Shown: positions 32,949 to 42,257 of the stretch, piece by piece
Layout: every line of letters begins with the position of its first letter
Position numbering within the stretch: the stretch's first letter is position 1
Source of the DNA: Sphingobium sp. AP50
Lineage (GTDB): Bacteria > Pseudomonadota > Alphaproteobacteria > Sphingomonadales > Sphingomonadaceae
Length of the DNA: 64,000 bases
Direction of reading: 5' to 3'
Assembly: GCF_900109095.1 (NCBI RefSeq)
Contig: NZ_FNYZ01000003.1
Span: 1-64,000, forward strand
Notes under the pieces: model-generated
Seen by the model: the letters and a program-made list of their open reading frames with translations, nothing else
What the model was told of the DNA's origin: nothing
Database searches by the model: none
Position numbers and translations under genes: made by a program

Positions 32949-33119
32949 CCATTACCCCTTGGTGACATTGTCTACCTTCATGATTGGAATATATCTGGCC
33001 GCCAAGCAAGTTTCTATTTGTTGCCTTAAAGGCTGATTGGGCCAACATCTGGAAATAGGCGACCGGTTCGCTTATATGCGTTGCTCATAAGATGTTGGGA
33101 AACGGTCAGGGACGTCAGG

Positions 33120-33836
33120 ATGGTGCGCAACCTCATTGCTTATCTGGATTCGGTTAAAGCCCGTGATCCTGCGCCGCGATCCCGCGCCGAAATCCTGCTC
33201 TATCCCGGCGTCTGGTCGCTGGCCTTCCACCGCGTGGCGCATCGACTGTATCGGTCCGATCTGTTTTTCCTCGCCCGTGCAGTCAACCATATGTCGCGCT
33301 TCCTGACCGGGAATGACATTCATCCCGGCGCGAAGATCGGCAAGCGCTTCTTCATCGACCATGGCTTTACCGTGATCGGCGAGACGGCGGAGATTGGCGA
33401 CGACGTCACCCTGTATCAGAATGTCACGCTGGGCGGTACCGATCCGGCCAATGGCATCGCCGGCAAGCGGCATCCGACTCTGCATGACGGCGTGATCGTC
33501 GGTTCGGGCGCGCAGGTGCTGGGACCGATCCAGGTCGGCCCGCGCGCGCGGGTCGGCGCCAATGCCGTCGTGACCAAGGATGTGGCCGAAGCGGCGACCA
33601 TGGTCGGCATCCCCGCGCGACCGATGCTGGTGGACGTTACCGCCTATCAGCGCGACTTCCTGCCCTATGGCACGCCGTGCAGCGATTGTTTCGACCCGGA
33701 AAAGCAGAAGCTGGAAATGCTCCAGTGCGAAGTCGAGCAATTGCAGAAGCGCCTCGCCGAATTGATGGCCGAACGGCAGACGCCGGTCCTGCCGGGCGAT
33801 GACGGCGCGCTGTTCAAGGAGCGCGGCCGGGCCTGA
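33120..33836 (+). CDS. cysE: Serine O-acetyltransferase (CysE/EpsC type)
   Basis: The enzyme acetylates serine for cysteine biosynthesis. The 238-residue protein has the catalytic and left-handed beta-helix regions: [37 protein letters not shown], and [24 protein letters not shown]-terminal coiled coil ([22 protein letters not shown], about residues 200-222) extends beyond the usual core. ATG 33120 follows TCAGGA. Its stop overlaps the DUF2794 start by one base. Confidence 0.92.
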   Translation: MVRNLIAYLDSVKARDPAPRSRAEILLYPGVWSLAFHRVAHRLYRSDLFFLARAVNHMSRFLTGNDIHPGAKIGKRFFIDHGFTVIGETAEIGDDVTLYQNVTLGGTDPANGIAGKRHPTLHDGVIVGSGAQVLGPIQVGPRARVGANAVVTKDVAEAATMVGIPARPMLVDVTAYQRDFLPYGTPCSDCFDPEKQKLEMLQCEVEQLQKRLAELMAERQTPVLPGDDGALFKERGRA

Positions 33837-34174
33837 TGACCAATGTGACGCCGTTTCCTGTTAACGGTGCGGGTCAGGTCGGTTTCGACCGACTGGAATT
33901 GCAGCGGATCATGGACTTGTACGGGCGCATGGTGTCGGCCGGTCACTGGCGCGACTATGCGATGGACATGGGGCGGGAAGCCGCGATCTTCAGCGCCTTT
34001 CGCCGGAGTGCCGAGCGTCCCGAATATCGTATCGAAAAGCGCCCTGCGCTGCGTCACCGGCAGGGTATGTGGGCATTGGTTGGTGAAAACGGCCAGGTGC
34101 TGAAACGCGGTCAGGAATTGCAGGGCGTGCTTGCGCCGGTCGAACGGAAATTGCTGCGCATCGTCGAGAATTGA
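33836..34174 (+). CDS. DUF2794 protein
   Basis: The 112-residue protein matches the DUF2794 family of alphaproteobacteria. Marks of the family are FDRLELQRIMDLYGRMVSAGHWRDYAMD, EAAIFSAFRRSAERP and EYRIEKRPALRHRQGMWAL. It has no membrane segment or signal peptide. The function is unknown. It is translationally coupled to cysE through TGATG. Confidence 0.92.
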   Translation: MTNVTPFPVNGAGQVGFDRLELQRIMDLYGRMVSAGHWRDYAMDMGREAAIFSAFRRSAERPEYRIEKRPALRHRQGMWALVGENGQVLKRGQELQGVLAPVERKLLRIVEN

Positions 34175-34188
34175 GCGACCGCTGATGG

Positions 34189-35247
34189 TCAGACGGTCGC
34201 CCGGTCCAGATAGGGCAGGCGATCCGTCACCATCGGCGGCAGGCCATGGACGATCAGCGCGCGGGCATGGTGCCATAGGGCTGATAGCAGCAGCAGGGCG
34301 GAGCCGATCACCAGACTGGTCAGCGCCCAGGACAGTTCGACGGCGCCGGCCTGTTTGAACAGGGCATAGAGCGCGAACAGCACATAAGCGAGACTGGACA
34401 CCAGCAGCGCCCGCCGGTCGATCGCCAGCGCGACCAGACCGAAGGCGACATAGAGCGCGATGACCAATATCGCCCGGCCGACGCTGATCTCGTCCCCGTT
34501 CAATACGCCGAGCAGGTGGAACAGCGCATGGGCGATCATCGGCGCGGCGGCCAGATGGAGCCAGAAGGCGACGTCGGACCGGCGGGTGGTCCGGGCGCGA
34601 TCACTCATGTCCCACCACATGGCGAGGGCAAAGATCGCCAGCCCCGATCCCAGCAGCAGCAGGAAGGGCAGGGTCTTGCTATCCGGGGCGGCCGCCATGA
34701 TGAGGCCGGCAATCACTCCGGCGGCGGCGGCAGAGCCGGCTGCCACGGTGATCGGCACGTGGAAGCGGCGCCAGTGGGCGAAGGCGGCAAGGCCGCTCAT
34801 CGCCGCAACGCCGGAGAAGATCAGCGACGCCAGACTGTCGCCGGCATGGGGGAAGATGCGGATCGCCAGCGCGGACAGCGCAAAGCCGGTGCCGCCCACG
34901 AAGCCCGCCAGCAGCAGGATGGACGGAAGGGCCATGCGGCGTCGGCGGGTGAAATATTCGGCCAGACCCCAACTGGCCGCCGCGACCAGCAGGCCCGACA
35001 TGAAAACGGGTTCATGCGCTGACGCGCCCAGCCGGAAGCTGTTGCCGAGCCAGCCGACTGCGACCAGCAGGATGATGCTGGCGATGGCGACGAAGATGTC
35101 GTTGAAGCCGGTGAGCAGCCGAAAATGTTCTTCATCCACGACCGGACTGGCGCGCAATTGCGCCACATGATCGCGCAACGCCTGTGCGGCCGTGGCGGGA
35201 ATGACGCCCGCCGTCACCGCATCCTGAAGATCGCTCTCGCTATACAT
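34189..35247 (-). CDS. Multi-pass membrane protein (DUF2157-like)
   Basis: This 352-residue protein has a cytosolic N-terminal stretch (MYSESDLQDAVTAGVIPATAAQALRDHV, about residues 1-40) followed by roughly ten hydrophobic helices. The layout, a short helical domain before many helices, resembles DUF2157 proteins. The assignment is tentative. A 13-bp hairpin lies upstream. It is convergent with DUF2794 and follows the alpha/beta hydrolase on the same strand. Confidence 0.7.
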   Translation of the reverse strand: MYSESDLQDAVTAGVIPATAAQALRDHVAQLRASPVVDEEHFRLLTGFNDIFVAIASIILLVAVGWLGNSFRLGASAHEPVFMSGLLVAAASWGLAEYFTRRRRMALPSILLLAGFVGGTGFALSALAIRIFPHAGDSLASLIFSGVAAMSGLAAFAHWRRFHVPITVAAGSAAAAGVIAGLIMAAAPDSKTLPFLLLLGSGLAIFALAMWWDMSDRARTTRRSDVAFWLHLAAAPMIAHALFHLLGVLNGDEISVGRAILVIALYVAFGLVALAIDRRALLVSSLAYVLFALYALFKQAGAVELSWALTSLVIGSALLLLSALWHHARALIVHGLPPMVTDRLPYLDRATV

Positions 35248-35284
35248 CGGTCCTGCTCCCGGAACTGTCCAGGATCGCAGAATA

Positions 35285-35318
35285 GCACCACTGTATTATA
35301 TTATCAATACAGTGGTGC
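35285..35318. terminator. Perfect 13-bp hairpin between alpha/beta hydrolase and membrane protein genes
   Basis: GCACCACTGTATT and AATACAGTGGTGC are perfect inverted arms around an 8-base AT loop. It lies 14 bases after the hydrolase stop on the minus strand and about 40 bases before the next start. The T-run is poor, so it may be a terminator or an operator. Confidence 0.45.
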
Positions 35319-35331
35319 GCTGACTGTGCGC

Positions 35332-36246
35332 TCAGCGGGCGACGCGGTCTGCCAGGCTGCTTTCTTCCTGAAGAAAACCGCGCACTTCGGTGATGAAATG
35401 GTCGAACTGGTCATGGTGCAGCCAGTGGCCGGCATCGGTGAACTCGACCAGTCGGGCATTCTGGAAATGGCGGATGCGGCCGTCGCGGACCGGGTTGGAT
35501 GCCCAGCTATCCTTGCCGAGGCAGAGGAGGGTGGGGCAACTGATCTGCGACCAGAAGGCGGGGAGGTCACTGTCGGTTCCGGCCTGCGGCGTCTGGGCAT
35601 TCAGATAGGGATCGAATTTCCAGCCATAGCTGCCATCTTCATTGCGGTTGACGCCGTGGGCGGTCAGATGCAGCGCCTGTTCCACCGACAGATGTTCATT
35701 GCGTTCCCGCATGCGACCAACGGCGGCTTCGATCGTAGGGTAGCGGCGCGGCGTGCGCCCGGCGCTGGCGCGTCGTCCCGCAATCCACTGGCGCCAGACG
35801 TCGGTCGTCTCCTGCTCGGCTTGCTGCCGGACACGTTCGGGCGACAGGCCGAGGCCTTCGATGGCGACGATCCGGCGCAGCTTTTCGGGGAAGAGGCCGG
35901 CATAGCGAAGGCTGATCGCCCCGCCGAGCGAATGGCCCACGATCGTCACCGGCGATCGATCCAGCAGATCGACCAACTGTGCCAGATCATAGACGAAATT
36001 GCTCATCATATAGGAACCGTCGGGCGACCAGGCGCTGTCGCCATGGCCGCGCAGATCGGGTGCGATCACATGATAGTCGCGCGCCAGCGCCCGCGCCGTC
36101 CAGTCCCAACTGCGCGCATGGTCGAACCCGCCATGCAGCAGGATCAGCGTGGGCGCGGATGGATTGCCCCAGTCGAGATAATGAAGCCGCGTGCGCAACG
36201 ACGTGAAGAAATGCGACGTGGGCGTAGGCACGGTCGGAATATCCAT
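35332..36246 (-). CDS. Alpha/beta hydrolase
   Basis: The 304-residue cytosolic enzyme has the oxyanion region LILLHGGFDHARSW, the nucleophile elbow VGHSLGG, and the catalytic His in DAGHWLHHDQ, in the usual order. DLRGHGDSAW is a further family motif. ATG 36246 was selected because the upstream codons do not look like protein. The substrate (ester, epoxide or haloalkane) cannot be told. Confidence 0.88.
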   Translation of the reverse strand: MDIPTVPTPTSHFFTSLRTRLHYLDWGNPSAPTLILLHGGFDHARSWDWTARALARDYHVIAPDLRGHGDSAWSPDGSYMMSNFVYDLAQLVDLLDRSPVTIVGHSLGGAISLRYAGLFPEKLRRIVAIEGLGLSPERVRQQAEQETTDVWRQWIAGRRASAGRTPRRYPTIEAAVGRMRERNEHLSVEQALHLTAHGVNRNEDGSYGWKFDPYLNAQTPQAGTDSDLPAFWSQISCPTLLCLGKDSWASNPVRDGRIRHFQNARLVEFTDAGHWLHHDQFDHFITEVRGFLQEESSLADRVAR

Positions 36247-36373
36247 GCGATCCTGCAAGCTAGAGACGAAAGTCGATGACCTCCCCTTTGGCGATGTCTG
36301 TCGCCCTTGCAAGCAAGGAGCGATTAAAATCCTATCTTTATAATTATTTCAATCGCACAGTTCGAAAATGAAT

Positions 36374-38341
36374 TCAACGATCAGAAAGCGCAATATTGGT
36401 TGTTTCCTCTGCGGGACGGCGCGATATGCTATGATGGATCGAGCCAATGGCCCTTGCGAGGTCGGCTTGCCGGAACGGTTTGTCGAGCCGCAACCGGCCG
36501 GAAACATGCGGCGGCAGTTCGGCAAAGCCGGTGATGATGATGACCGGCAGGCCGGGCCGCAACTGCTCGATCGAATCGGCCAGTTGCGCGCCGGTCATGC
36601 CCGGCATGGCATGGTCCGTCACCACCAGATCGACCGTGCCGCGTTCCAGCATGTGCAGCGCTTCCTGCGCCGACGACGCCTGAAACACGGTGTGCCCCAG
36701 TTCCTCCAGCATGCCCGCCGTGTTCATCAGCACCAGATCATCATCATCGACCGCCAATATCACCAGCGGCGCATTTTCGCCGATCATCTCTTCGATCGGC
36801 TGAGTGGGGGCGCTCAGGTCGCTGTCGCCCTGCGCCACCGGCAACCACAAGGATACGGTTGTGCCATGGCCCGGCTCGCTGGAGATGGTCAGCGATCCGC
36901 CGCATTGCTGGGCAAAGCCATGGACCATCGACAGACCCAGCCCCGTTCCCTTGCCGACGCCCTTGGTCGTGAAAAAGGGTTCGCGCGCCCGCTCGATCGT
37001 GGCGGCGTCCATGCCTTCGCCATCGTCGGTCACGGATAGGCGGATATAGCCGCCTTCGGTGAGATCGGGCCGTTCGCCTGAAACCACGGCGATTTCGGCG
37101 GCGTCGATGATGATCTTCCCGCCACCCGGCATGGCGTCCCGCGCGTTCACCGCCAGATTGAGCAAGGCCAGTTCCAGTTGCGCCGGATCGGCATGGGCCG
37201 TGCGCAGCGTCAGGGGGAAATGGGTTTCGATGCTGGCCGTCGTGCCCAGCGTGGTGCGCAGCAATTCCGCCATGCCCTGCACCAGCGCGATGCAATCGAC
37301 GCCCTGCAACTTCAATTCCTGCTTGCGGGCAAAGGCCAGCATCCGCTGGGTCAGGGTCGCGCCGCGATCCGCCGCGGTCATCGCATTGTCCAGATAGCGG
37401 GAAATATCGCCGCCATGGGCGAGCCGCTGCCGCGCCAGATCCAGACTGCCGACGATAACCGCCAGCAGATTGTTGAAGTCATGCGCGACGCCGCCGGTCA
37501 GCTTGCCGATCGCTTCCATTTTCTGCGTCTGGACGATCGCGTCGCGCGCTTCGTCCAGCGCCTTTTGCGTTTCGCGCCGCTCGGTCAGGTCGCGGGTGAT
37601 CTTGGCAAAGCCCAGCAGCCGCCCGTGTGGATCGCGGATAGGATCGATCACGACATTGGCCCAGAAGCGCGACCCGTCCTTGCGGATGCGCCATCCTTCC
37701 GCCTCGAACCGGCCTTCGCGTTCGGCGGTGTGCAGCGCGCGGGAGGGCAGGCCGGCCAGCCGGTCTTCCTCGCTGTAGAAGCGGGAGAAATTCTGGCCCA
37801 TTATCTCGTCGGCGCGATAGCCCTTGGCGCGTTCCGCACCGGGATTCCAGCTTGTCACCGTACCGACCGGATCGAGCATGTAGATGGCATAATCGGTGAC
37901 GCTCTGCACCAGCAGGCGAAACCGTTCTTCGCTTTCCCGCAGGGCTTCCTGCGTTTTGCGCCGCTCGGTCAGGTCGCGGGTGACCTTGGCAAAGCCCAGC
38001 AGATGGCCCGCCGGATCGCGAATGGGATCGATGACCACATTGGCCCAGAATTGCGACCCGTCCTTGCGAACGCGCCAGCCTTCCGCCTCGAACCGGCCGT
38101 CATGGTCCGCTGTGTACAGTGCGAGCGCGGGAGTGCCGCTGGCCTGATCCTCCGGCGTATAGAAGCGGGAAAAATGCTGACCGATAATCTCGTCCGCCTC
38201 ATATCCCTTGAAGCGGCGCGCGCCTGCGTTCCAACTGATGACGACGCCACCCGGATCGAGCATGAAGATGGCATAATCGGTCACGCTCTGCACAAGCAGT
38301 TCGAAACGGTTGCTGGCCTGTTCAAGAGAGGCAGTGATCAT
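36374..38341 (-). CDS. Tandem-PAS hybrid sensor histidine kinase with receiver
   Basis: This 655-residue protein has two almost identical PAS/PAC domains (about residues 10-130 and 138-258), then HisKA with His in GGVAHDFNNLL (about residue 287). An HATPase follows with DDGEGMD and GTGLGLSMVHG, then a C-terminal receiver with phospho-Asp in LVVTDHAMPG (about residue 576). There is no membrane segment. ATG 38341 begins just before the first PAS; the frame upstream lacks protein character. It is divergent from kdgK. The two PAS domains differ by only a few residues over the RFEAEGW-to-LTERR stretch. Confidence 0.9.
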   Translation of the reverse strand: MITASLEQASNRFELLVQSVTDYAIFMLDPGGVVISWNAGARRFKGYEADEIIGQHFSRFYTPEDQASGTPALALYTADHDGRFEAEGWRVRKDGSQFWANVVIDPIRDPAGHLLGFAKVTRDLTERRKTQEALRESEERFRLLVQSVTDYAIYMLDPVGTVTSWNPGAERAKGYRADEIMGQNFSRFYSEEDRLAGLPSRALHTAEREGRFEAEGWRIRKDGSRFWANVVIDPIRDPHGRLLGFAKITRDLTERRETQKALDEARDAIVQTQKMEAIGKLTGGVAHDFNNLLAVIVGSLDLARQRLAHGGDISRYLDNAMTAADRGATLTQRMLAFARKQELKLQGVDCIALVQGMAELLRTTLGTTASIETHFPLTLRTAHADPAQLELALLNLAVNARDAMPGGGKIIIDAAEIAVVSGERPDLTEGGYIRLSVTDDGEGMDAATIERAREPFFTTKGVGKGTGLGLSMVHGFAQQCGGSLTISSEPGHGTTVSLWLPVAQGDSDLSAPTQPIEEMIGENAPLVILAVDDDDLVLMNTAGMLEELGHTVFQASSAQEALHMLERGTVDLVVTDHAMPGMTGAQLADSIEQLRPGLPVIIITGFAELPPHVSGRLRLDKPFRQADLARAIGSIHHSISRRPAEETTNIALSDR

Positions 38342-38519
38342 GGAGTCCCCGGTTGCGCCGCCCCTACGGCGTCCTTTGCCTGTGGCAAAACACGGTATGG
38401 CAACGAACGTTCCACGATAGGCCCTGTTGATGACATTTCCAGTCCCTGGCGTGTCGGTCAGGGTCTTGACTTGAATCGCCGCGCTGCCCACCACGACGCC
38501 AGACTTAGGACAGGATGGC

Positions 38520-39428
38520 ATGGTGGAAAAGGCGACGATCACGGTCATTGGGGAAGCGATGCTGGAATTGAGCCGTGGCGAAGGCGACGGCTGGAACCTG
38601 CGTTATGGCGGTGACGTCATCAATACAGCCGTCCATCTGGCGCGTTCGGGGGATCATGTGCGCCTTGCCAGTGCGCTGGGCGCGGACCCGATGAGCGCGC
38701 AGTTGCGCAGCCAGTGGGAAGCCGAAGGCGTCGATACCAGTCTGTTGATCGCGGTGCAGGGACAGCTTCCCGGCCTCTATGCGATCGAAACCGATGCGAC
38801 AGGGGAACGCAGCTTCCATTATTGGCGCAGCGAAGCGGCCGCGCGACGCATGTTCGACCTGCCCGAAAGCCCGGTCATGGTCGCGCAGGCGGCGCAATCG
38901 GACCTGCTCTATTTCTCGTTGATCACCCTTGCCATCCTGCCCGATGCGGGGCGGGAGGCCTTGCTGGCACTGGCGAGGCAGGTGAAGGAGCGGGGTGGCA
39001 AGGTCGCTTTCGACGGTAATTATCGTCCCCGCCTGTGGAGCGATGCCGCCACCGCCTGTCACTGGCGCGACCGGGCCATCGCGCTCTGCGACATCGGCTT
39101 GCCGACGCTGGCGGATGAAGTCGAGATGGGCGAGGCGGATGACGCGGCGGATGCAGCGGCCCGCTGGGGCGCTGGCGAGGGCCGGGAGATTGTGGTGAAG
39201 CTGGGCGGCGACGGCTGCATGGTCGAGGGCGTGGTCGTGCCGATCCCGCAGAAGCTGGCGGTTATCGATTCGAGCGGTGCGGGGGATGCCTTCAACGGCG
39301 GCTATCTCCATGCCCGGTTGGCGGGCGCGAGCGTGGCGGATGCCGCACTGGCCGGCCATCGCCTCGCCGGGTGGAATATCGGACGGCGCGGCGCCATCCC
39401 CGCCAAGGATGCCGACGCGCCTTACTGA
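38520..39428 (+). CDS. kdgK: 2-dehydro-3-deoxygluconokinase (PfkB family)
   Basis: KdgK phosphorylates KDG to KDPG for cleavage in the Entner-Doudoroff pathway. The 302-residue protein opens with VIGEAMLELSR and has the sugar-binding GGDVINTAVHLARSG, DGNYRPRLW, and the PfkB C-terminal signature DSSGAGDAFNGGYL with the catalytic Asp. No other uronate or pectin genes are adjacent. It starts divergently from the sensor kinase. Confidence 0.88.
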   Translation: MVEKATITVIGEAMLELSRGEGDGWNLRYGGDVINTAVHLARSGDHVRLASALGADPMSAQLRSQWEAEGVDTSLLIAVQGQLPGLYAIETDATGERSFHYWRSEAAARRMFDLPESPVMVAQAAQSDLLYFSLITLAILPDAGREALLALARQVKERGGKVAFDGNYRPRLWSDAATACHWRDRAIALCDIGLPTLADEVEMGEADDAADAAARWGAGEGREIVVKLGGDGCMVEGVVVPIPQKLAVIDSSGAGDAFNGGYLHARLAGASVADAALAGHRLAGWNIGRRGAIPAKDADAPY

Positions 39429-40565
39429 TCAGGCCGGTTGCAGGACTGCGGCCGAGCGGTTCAAATCCTGTTTCAAGGTGCGAATCTGGCGCTCCAGTCG
39501 GCGCTGTTTCAGCACATTGGCATGGATATGGGTGGCCAGCATCCGTTCCTGCACAAGGAAAGGCTCGGCCGCCATCTGCGCCCGGCGGGCGGCGTTGCTT
39601 TGCGGCGGGACGGCCAACGCCTGTTCCAGATGGTGCGGCAGCAGATAGCGCGTCAGCCATGCATCCGGCGTGGAATGGGCGAAGGCGACACCGGTCGCAT
39701 AATTGTCCAGAATTTCGGCCGCGAGCGATGCGGCGGACAAGCGGCGCTCCTGACAGCGACCGGTGAAATTGAAGCGGGCCGCTGCATCGCGATTGCCTTC
39801 GTGCAGATAGCCCGGCCCGCCGAAATGATCATAGACATAGACGGGCGTGCGGCCCGCGAGGGCATAGGGAATGCTCTTGCCGATGGAGATCACCAGATCC
39901 GCCTGTGCGATCATGGCCGGCGTCACCAGTTCCTCTTTGTCGCCGCTGCGGCCGATATGCTGAACGCTGCATGTCTGTCGCAACAGATGGAGCGCGCCCA
40001 TAAGATCGGGGTCGCGATGGCTGCTGATGGTCAGGATGCGGGCAGGGCGGGTCGGCAGCGCGCGAGCAGGCGCGAAGAAGGCGGCGGGCGCCGCATTGTG
40101 GAAGCAATGGATCGGGCCGGTCTGGCCGATTTCCTGCAAATGGCCCGCCGTCATCTCGCTATTGGCGAGTATCATGTCGGCCAGCAACCGGTCATGCAGC
40201 CAGCCGCCGCTTTCCATATAGGATTTGCGCGACAGGCGACCGAGCAGGATCAGCGTCGCTTTCCGGTCTTCCTGTGAAGGCGCATAGTCGAACAGGCCCA
40301 GAAGCTGATGCTGGGCATAGAGGGCATCGAAGGTGAAGGGGCGGATCAGCGCCGGGTCGGTGATGATATGGCCCCCGGCATCGGCGATCAGCAAGGACAT
40401 GGGCGGTTCGGCGATGCTGGCATAGACGGTCACGGCATAGCCCGACCGGTGAAGATGATCTGTCATTTCCAGCGCAACCACTTCTGACCCGGCGATATTT
40501 TTGAGGTGATTGGTCGCGACGAGCGCACGCCGCACGGGCGCGTTGGGAGTGGGGGCAATAGGCAT
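39429..40565 (-). CDS. Glycosyltransferase-like protein of unknown specificity
   Basis: The 378-residue protein starts with a GT-B-like segment (RRALVATNHLKNIAGSEVVALEMTDHLHRSGYAVTVYAS) in the manner of GT4 N-terminal domains. It continues with ADMILANSEMTAGHLQEIG and ISIGKSIPYALAGRTPVYVYDHFGGPGYL. A classical EPxxxxxxE nucleotide-sugar motif is not evident. The C-terminus is a basic coiled coil. It converges with kdgK, which ends one base before it. ATG 40565 gives the cleaner N-terminus. Confidence 0.6.
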   Translation of the reverse strand: MPIAPTPNAPVRRALVATNHLKNIAGSEVVALEMTDHLHRSGYAVTVYASIAEPPMSLLIADAGGHIITDPALIRPFTFDALYAQHQLLGLFDYAPSQEDRKATLILLGRLSRKSYMESGGWLHDRLLADMILANSEMTAGHLQEIGQTGPIHCFHNAAPAAFFAPARALPTRPARILTISSHRDPDLMGALHLLRQTCSVQHIGRSGDKEELVTPAMIAQADLVISIGKSIPYALAGRTPVYVYDHFGGPGYLHEGNRDAAARFNFTGRCQERRLSAASLAAEILDNYATGVAFAHSTPDAWLTRYLLPHHLEQALAVPPQSNAARRAQMAAEPFLVQERMLATHIHANVLKQRRLERQIRTLKQDLNRSAAVLQPA

Positions 40566-40689
40566 GATCGCTGGCTGATCCGTGATCCGGCGGGGCGGGT
40601 CAATCCTTGATAAAAAGGGCGCGGTCTTCATCGACCTGAAATGGGGCCGTTGACCCGTTCGGGGCGCTATGCCATGGACGCTCCACGAT

Positions 40690-40763
40690 GCGGGTGTAGC
40701 TCAATGGTAGAGCAGCAGCTTCCCAAGCTGACGACGGGGGTTCGATTCCCCTCACCCGCTCCA
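40690..40763 (+). tRNA. tRNA-Gly (CCC)
   Basis: A 74-base cloverleaf is visible: acceptor GCGGGTG/CACCCGC, D-stem GCTC/GAGC, anticodon loop TTCCCAA with anticodon CCC, T-loop TTCGATT with stem GGGG/CCCC, and an encoded CCA end. It lies just upstream of the TelA-like gene. Confidence 0.95.
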
Positions 40764-40875
40764 ACTCCCCGGAAATAGCTGTTCAATAGCGGATCGACCA
40801 TAACTGGTCTGTGTCCCGGCTTGAGTTGCGCCTGCCATTTTCGCTAAGAAGCAGGCATCAGATCTGATCGGGGTT

Positions 40876-41748
40876 GTGGAATTTGTGAACGGTTCGCGCA
40901 AGCAACAGGATGTCAGGCCGGCCGCGCGACAGCTTTTGCGGCAATGGTTGGGGTCCAGCGAGGCGGAGGCCTTGTCGTCCGTCGATGCCTTGGGGCGCGG
41001 GTCCATCCGCGCCGCTGCGCAGGCCGCCGAGCGTCTGGACCGGGGGACGGCCATGTCGGCTTCGGCCGATGGCGTGTTGCATGAATTGCAGAAACTGGCT
41101 GAGGCCTATGCACCAGCCGAACCGCCGCGTCGGCGGCTGCGCATTTTCGGCCGGGCGCAGGCAGTGCGCCCTGACAGGCCCGATCTCAATGCGCTGGTGG
41201 CAAAGCTGGAGCGGGAGCGGGACAATGTCGCGCATGGCCTGATCGTGATCGAAACCGATCGGGCCAGATTGCAGGATAGCGAAGCCGGTCTGGAGGAGGC
41301 GGTTCAACTGATCCACGCCTGCGTTGCGGCGATCGAGGCGGCGGCGCGGGAACTGGCGGGGGATCAACCGGCGCGGGCGGGGTTTTTGCGCGATGGCATC
41401 GCCCCCCGATTGCTGGCGCGGGAGCAGGATGTGCTGACCCAGTTGGCGGTGACGCGGCAGGGCGTGCTGGCGCTGCAACTGGTGTCGGACGGGCAGCGGG
41501 CCTTGGGGCAGGCGATCGATCGGGCGCGTGAAACCAGCGTGGCTGCGTTGCGGACCGCCATGGCGGCGCGGCAGGCGGTCGATGGCAGTCGCGACCTGTT
41601 GCAACAGGCTGATGCGCTGGATCGCACGATGGACGCTGCGCGCGGGGCGGGGGCGGCCGACCGGGACGTCGATCGGGCTGTGGCCGATGCGGTCGATCAG
41701 GTGCGCCGGGCCATTGAGGCTGCACACATGTCGACGCGCGCCCTCTAG
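40876..41748 (+). CDS. TelA-like toxic-anion resistance protein
   Basis: The 290-residue protein is helical and coiled-coil-rich. The stretch RERDNVAHGLIVIETDRARLQ and the C-terminal half (LAREQDVLTQLAVTRQGVLALQLVSDGQRALGQAI...ALRTAMAARQAVDGSRDLLQQA) match the pattern of TelA/KlaA proteins linked to tellurite tolerance. It is shorter than typical TelA (350-400 residues), mainly at the N-terminus. GTG 40876 or 40885 is the start. It is followed 32 bases later by an XpaC-like gene, the pairing seen in Bacillus, and converges on the ter operon. Confidence 0.72.
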   Translation: MEFVNGSRKQQDVRPAARQLLRQWLGSSEAEALSSVDALGRGSIRAAAQAAERLDRGTAMSASADGVLHELQKLAEAYAPAEPPRRRLRIFGRAQAVRPDRPDLNALVAKLERERDNVAHGLIVIETDRARLQDSEAGLEEAVQLIHACVAAIEAAARELAGDQPARAGFLRDGIAPRLLAREQDVLTQLAVTRQGVLALQLVSDGQRALGQAIDRARETSVAALRTAMAARQAVDGSRDLLQQADALDRTMDAARGAGAADRDVDRAVADAVDQVRRAIEAAHMSTRAL

Positions 41749-41780
41749 CGCTGCGCTTTCCCCTCGCCTAGGATAGCTGC

Positions 41781-42254
41781 GTGGCTGGTTTTCTGGACAA
41801 ATTGACGGGTTGGATGGGGGGAAGGGCCGCGCCCATGCCCCCTGCACGGGTAGAGCAAGAGCCCGCAGCACCCAGCATAGCGTCGGATGATCCGCGCCTG
41901 CCAGATGCGTCGCGTCCGCTGGTGGCGCGGATGTTGTCGCTGATCGCCGATATCGAGGCGCGGACGCAGGATGACGGGCTGATGGTGTCCGCGCTGACGG
42001 AGGTGCGCCAGATGCGCGACAGCCATTTGCCGCGCCTGATCGCCAGCTATGCCGATATTCCGGCGTCGCACCGGGCAGAGATTTTCCGTCAGACGGGGCG
42101 CTCGGCCAGCTATAATCTCAATCAGGGGTTCGAAAAGATGATCGCCCGGCTTGAGACCCTGTCGCGCTCGCTGGCTCAGGAGGATCTCGACAGTTTCGCC
42201 GACAATCTGCGCTTCATCGATCACCGCTATGGCGAGGATGATCCGCTGCGCTGA
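41781..42254 (+). CDS. XpaC-like helical protein of the ter locus
   Basis: This 157-residue protein has a disordered N-terminus. A helical domain follows, containing HLPRLIASYADIPASHRAEIF, NLNQGFEKMIARLETLSRSLAQEDLDSFADNLRFID. The order of a P-terminated helix, a YA-I turn and a closing D-L helix resembles the C-terminal part of XpaC proteins that accompany TelA. This is inference from pattern, not alignment. GTG 41781 starts the frame. A 148-bp palindromic element starts three bases after its stop. Confidence 0.6.
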   Translation: MAGFLDKLTGWMGGRAAPMPPARVEQEPAAPSIASDDPRLPDASRPLVARMLSLIADIEARTQDDGLMVSALTEVRQMRDSHLPRLIASYADIPASHRAEIFRQTGRSASYNLNQGFEKMIARLETLSRSLAQEDLDSFADNLRFIDHRYGEDDPLR

Positions 42255-42257
42255 TCG

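Noticed and set aside
40876..42254. Phage or plasmid partition-type genes
   Set aside because: The helical proteins fit TelA/XpaC better, and the ter genes next to them support that reading.
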